A stretch of DNA of 64,000 nucleotides from Rhynchopus sp. YZ270_cl-10 (lineage: Eukaryota; Euglenozoa; Diplonemea; Diplonemida; Diplonemidae): assembly GCA_964035575.1 (NCBI GenBank), contig OZ037908.1:496001-560000 (forward strand). The letters run 5' to 3'. Within the stretch, counting starts at the first letter, position 1. Each line of letters starts with the position of its first letter. Made by a program: the position numbers and the translations under genes. Of this stretch, positions 60,665 through 64,000 are shown one piece after another. Below the pieces are notes generated by a model. It made no database searches. It saw nothing but the letters and a program-made list of their open reading frames with translations, and was not told where the DNA came from.

Positions 60665-62320
60665 AACAAAAAAAAGCGTGCCGACCATCTATAGGGTGGC
60701 TGACTGTTGTCCTATCAAAAAAAAGCAAAAAAATTGTTTCATATACTAACTATTCTACTGAATAGATGGTATAATAGGGTGCACTAAATGTACCCAAACT
60801 TTTTTTTTTTACTTTAAAAAAAAAAAAAAAAATGTGGAGCGCATCCTCGGGTGCCTGCACTAATAACCAAAATTTTCAAAAAAAAAAAATATTGGAAAAA
60901 AAAAAAAAGTACACACCCTTTCAAAAACCCCCCTCCATTCTTCCCGCTGCTTGTGTGTTTTGTTGGTCTTCCACACAAAAAGCTGTGCTTATACAATTAT
61001 TGTTTTTTTTTGTTCCCTTTCTCTTTTTTTTTTTCTCGACCGAAACAAACTGAAACGAATCCCCTTTTCCACAGACCAAGGTGACTGATGTCCATACTTG
61101 CGCTCTGGCGGAAAGCCCACTTATCCCTCCCCATCTCTCCCCTCCCTTCCTCCCCCTCTTCCCCTTCATTGTGTACCCCTTTTTTTCTTGGTGATGGGAG
61201 TACCTGTAAACGTATAACGCTTTGGGCAGGATCACATAGTGCAGTGATAATAGAATTCGTTGAACGTTCGAATTCGCTGAACGAATTGAACGTATTTTAA
61301 TTACTGGTGGTGAAGGGGGTCTGCACATTGCCCATGCTCTAGAGAGAGTGAGAGAGAGGGGACCTCATGCAGGCAACTCCTTCGTGGTGTGTGGGTCATG
61401 CGCTCCCTTTAAAGAAAGCCACTCCCGGATTTTCATTACTGCTATCTATCGGCGAGTTGGTAGACACAGCAAAAATTCAAAAAAAAAAAAAAAATGACAG
61501 TGGAGATTGCACAAAACTGTGGCAACACAACCGAGGCAACTACACTACTCCAACAATTTATCAAAAAAAAAACCTAATCCAACCAAGTTTTCAAAGGTAT
61601 ATTTTAAGTACAATAGCCTTCGGGCAACATTTAGTATAGATCCTGCACTATGTAGGTGATTGTCGACACAGCAAAACAAACAAAAAAGCAAAAAAAAAAA
61701 AAAAAAACAAACAAAGTGAATGTAATACAGTATTGCAACAACGTTGCCCGCGTTGCGCTGTTTCCTTTTACAGAACTGTAAGAAAAGGGAGCCTGGACAT
61801 ATGATGGTGGAGATACTAACCAATGTGCGTCCACCCTGCTGTCGGTATTTTAAAACATACGACACCCCCCCTTTTTTTTTTCTTGCGAAGATAAAACGGA
61901 AGTCTATTTTGAGGATTTCATGAATTGCTTTCTTTTCACACCATTCTGTTGTTGACTGCAGGGTAATGCTGCCTTCATCTGGGGCTGGCATCGTACGTGG
62001 GTCAGTCGGAGGTGAGCCTGCAGCAATAACATGCCAACCCCCTTTTTTGCTTTTACCCAACCCTCCCTTTTCTTTTCTTTTCTTTATGGGACCATTTTTG
62101 TTGATCCCTCACCATATACTATCAATTTATTGATTGCATATGATGAAAATACTTTTCTTTTCTCATGGTCTACAGAATATTGTATCTAAGAATTGAGGTG
62201 TTTTCCCCTACCTCCCATTGTATTATCTTGGAATGTTATCTCGTGAAATACTCGGTGAAAAACCCAATTATTTTCACGTCGAAACCGGCTTTATTTGAAA
62301 GATCGGGACGATCTGAGCCG
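60665..62320. other. Intergenic, repeat-rich
   Basis: An antisense family G at 60736-60803 is followed by family D near 60836, a pyrimidine-rich block (61120-61190), family I at 61503-61565 joined to family C at 61595-61680, family H near 61969-62030, and a TATGATGAAAATACTTTT repeat near 62140 shared with 18220. No gene. Confidence 0.55.
61503..61565 (+). repeat. Dispersed repeat family I
   Basis: GATTGCACAAAACTGTGGCA, then ACACAACCGAGGCAACT and ACTACTCCAA, matching 20703-20765 almost base for base. In both places an A-rich segment follows. Confidence 0.75.
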
Positions 62321-63390
62321 TAAAATATATATGGGAGCGTCCGCGAAAGACCCCCCCCCCTAAAGCTAACATCCATGCTTATTGGTATTTCACTAATTAA
62401 AATTTTGGTATTTTATAAGATTTTTTTTTTAAATGAACTCAGAGTTAAGTTTCTGAGTTCATTAAAAAAAAAATCGGTGAAAAATTCCGAGTAGGTATTA
62501 ATTTAGATAGGAAAAGCTATGTCAACAGCTATGTGTCCCCTTATTTTACCTGTAAATACTAAGGATATAGGAAGGAATTCACTAATATCTGTCTCTAAAC
62601 CCATTATCAAAAAGGGGGTAGGAAAGGGGGGTGGAGGCTTGTCGTCCCCTCCGAACACTCTAAATAGAGCGCGAAAGAGCTTCACGCTCCGGGTCGTCTG
62701 CGGCGACGTCGACTTTCTCGCAGAAAACCCCCTTTTTTGAGTGACCCTATTGACCTCAGTGATGAGTCTCTCCAAGAGTTACAGACAATTGTCCGCCTGT
62801 TCCTCCTCTTCCTCCTCCGTCTCGCTGTCACTGTCCTCCTGAGGGTGTCGCTGATGCAACTACAGGAGTAGTAAACGGCGGACGCCCCTTTTCTCCTGGT
62901 GGTTGTCTTCTGCATATGGAGGGACATATGCTTCGAGCTACACACCTCGCGCATCCAGCTCCTCGCGCCCCACCCTTTGCCCCCCTGCCAGTGAACCCCT
63001 GCATACACCTGCAGCTCGGCGAAGTTTTTTAGGCCTCGGAAAGGCCGGGTTTTCAGCTCCTGAGCGAATGCTTTGGCTGCTGATTACATTTCCCCCTGTT
63101 GTGTTGTTCTATGGGTGGTTATATGGGTGTTTGTGAGGATTTCCTTGTATATCCTTAGTATTTACAGGTAAAATAAGGGGACACATAGCTGTTGACATAG
63201 CTTTTCCTATCTAAATTAATACCTACTCGGAATTTTTCACCGATTTTTTTTTTAATGAACTCAGAAACTTAACTCTGAGTTCATTTTAAAAAAAAATCTT
63301 ATAAAATACCAAAATTTTAATTAGTGAAATACCAATAAGCATGGATGTTAGCTTTAGGGGGGGGTCTTTCGCGGACGCTGCCATATTTTA
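62321..63390. mobile_element. Long-TIR element, 1.07 kb, with subterminal hairpins
   Basis: Inverted arms of about 255 bp (62321-62580 and 63138-63390) are nearly identical. They carry AGCGTCCGCGAAAGACCCCC near each tip and AATGAACTCAGA...CTGAGTTCATT as a hairpin inside each arm. The arms end in TACTAAGGATATA. About 560 bp lie between. The open frames there (for example 62682-63008 minus, 62903-63136 plus) have no recognisable domain and mixed composition. The outermost TAAAATAT is also inverted, so the exact ends and the target duplication are unsure. Confidence 0.75.
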
Positions 63391-63559
63391 ACTCCAAACC
63401 TTGGCTCGCAGACTTGGCTCGCGAACCTTGACTATCAAAAAAAAAAAGCCCCCCACCCAAAAAACCGAGATCTTAATTTCCCTGGGAAAAAACTAAGATC
63501 TTAAAAAAAAACAGGGGGTTTTTTCTTCCATATTATCTGAGGTAAGATCCTCTGTATAC

Positions 63560-63591
<32 letters not shown>

Positions 63592-64000
63592 GCGAAACCT
63601 GTTCCCCCAGCCCCTCGAAACGTATTATTTTATTGTCCCAGTTTAGCAAAACAGGGGACATTTGTTTATATTATTGCAAGACTCGCTTCTCGAACGGCTT
63701 AAAGGTGTGACCTGAGCACAGAGAGGGCTCTATTTTCATTGTACGAAGCCTTTTTATCTCCTGTCTTGTATTTTGCTTTTTATTATTTAAGGCCTGGGTG
63801 CCTGGGTACCTAGGCGATTGCCGGTGATCGACCGACGATCGGTTTGACGATCGTTTCTATTCCCCTTCTTATAGGAAAGAACAGAGAGCAGAGCACAAAG
63901 CACTTTCAAAACATACAAAAAAACATTTTTAAACTCCCCTTCTTATAGGAGCAGAGGTGTGCTTTCTCTTTGAATGAAAAGTATGATAATCCCCAAAAAA
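63391..64000. other. Intergenic, window end
   Basis: The word GACTTGGCTCGCGAACCTTG near 63411 repeats the preceding TTGGCTCG. A 33-base T run lies near 63567. A family A relative lies near 63705, and the AGAGCACAAAGCACTTTCAA repeat near 63893 is shared with 1025 and 44163. No coding exon is visible. Confidence 0.45.

Noticed and set aside
62503-63136. Open frames inside the 62321-63390 element as genes
   Set aside because: Partly overlap the inverted arms, no recognisable domain, mixed composition; kept only as element content.

Overview
This looks like a nuclear window from a flagellated protist, most probably a euglenozoan with ordinary cis-spliced introns (a diplonemid- or euglenid-like lineage rather than a classical kinetoplastid). 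The main reason is an open frame at 34629-36317. Its N-terminal domain, paired EF-hands, long coiled coil and overall length match BILBO1, the flagellar pocket collar protein known from kinetoplastids. A cytosolic carboxypeptidase of the tubulin-deglutamylase type also points to a flagellate. No sequence search was possible, so the lineage is an inference.

Every convincing host gene lies on the + strand, head to tail: M14D carboxypeptidase (partial, to 2536), ubiquitin-like/LRR protein (8515-10146), STE11-like kinase (11052-13331), unknown 196-residue protein (30493-31083), triple-SH3 protein (32860-33912), BILBO1-like protein (34629-36317), RRM/RS protein (about 39444-40760), coiled-coil protein (40934-44249), a small ORF (48871-49101), an unknown protein (about 49563-50559), an EHD/dynamin-type membrane GTPase (50944-54679) and an alpha-helical ARM/HEAT-like protein (56994-60664). 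Long pyrimidine tracts followed by AG precede several start codons. This layout suits polycistronic transcription with spliced-leader trans-splicing. I could place 13 introns. Twelve are phase 0, and most donors read GTATG or GTAT.

The spaces between genes, and many introns, are packed with mobile DNA. Four elements with CAGGG-type ends and 8-bp target duplications behave as hAT transposons (14847-18099, 26041-28472, 37400-38197, 44995-45627). Three elements have TAGGGG ends (5089-7522 with a transposase-like ORF, 23114-24312, 31568-31965). One MITE sits in a TTAA duplication (19628-20038). There are also a long inverted-repeat element (62321-63390), an element carrying an 8-bp minisatellite (2978-4286), several tiny foldbacks and a LINE reverse-transcriptase relic (about 32190-32470, minus strand). 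A piece of large-subunit rRNA followed by an A tract lies at 22694-23016.

At least eight families of short dispersed repeats (called A-I below) recur dozens of times, almost always in the same orientation as the genes. Together with their presence in introns, this is the most unusual feature of the window. It suggests either strand-selective survival of SINE-like retroposons in a polycistron or repeats that now act in RNA processing.
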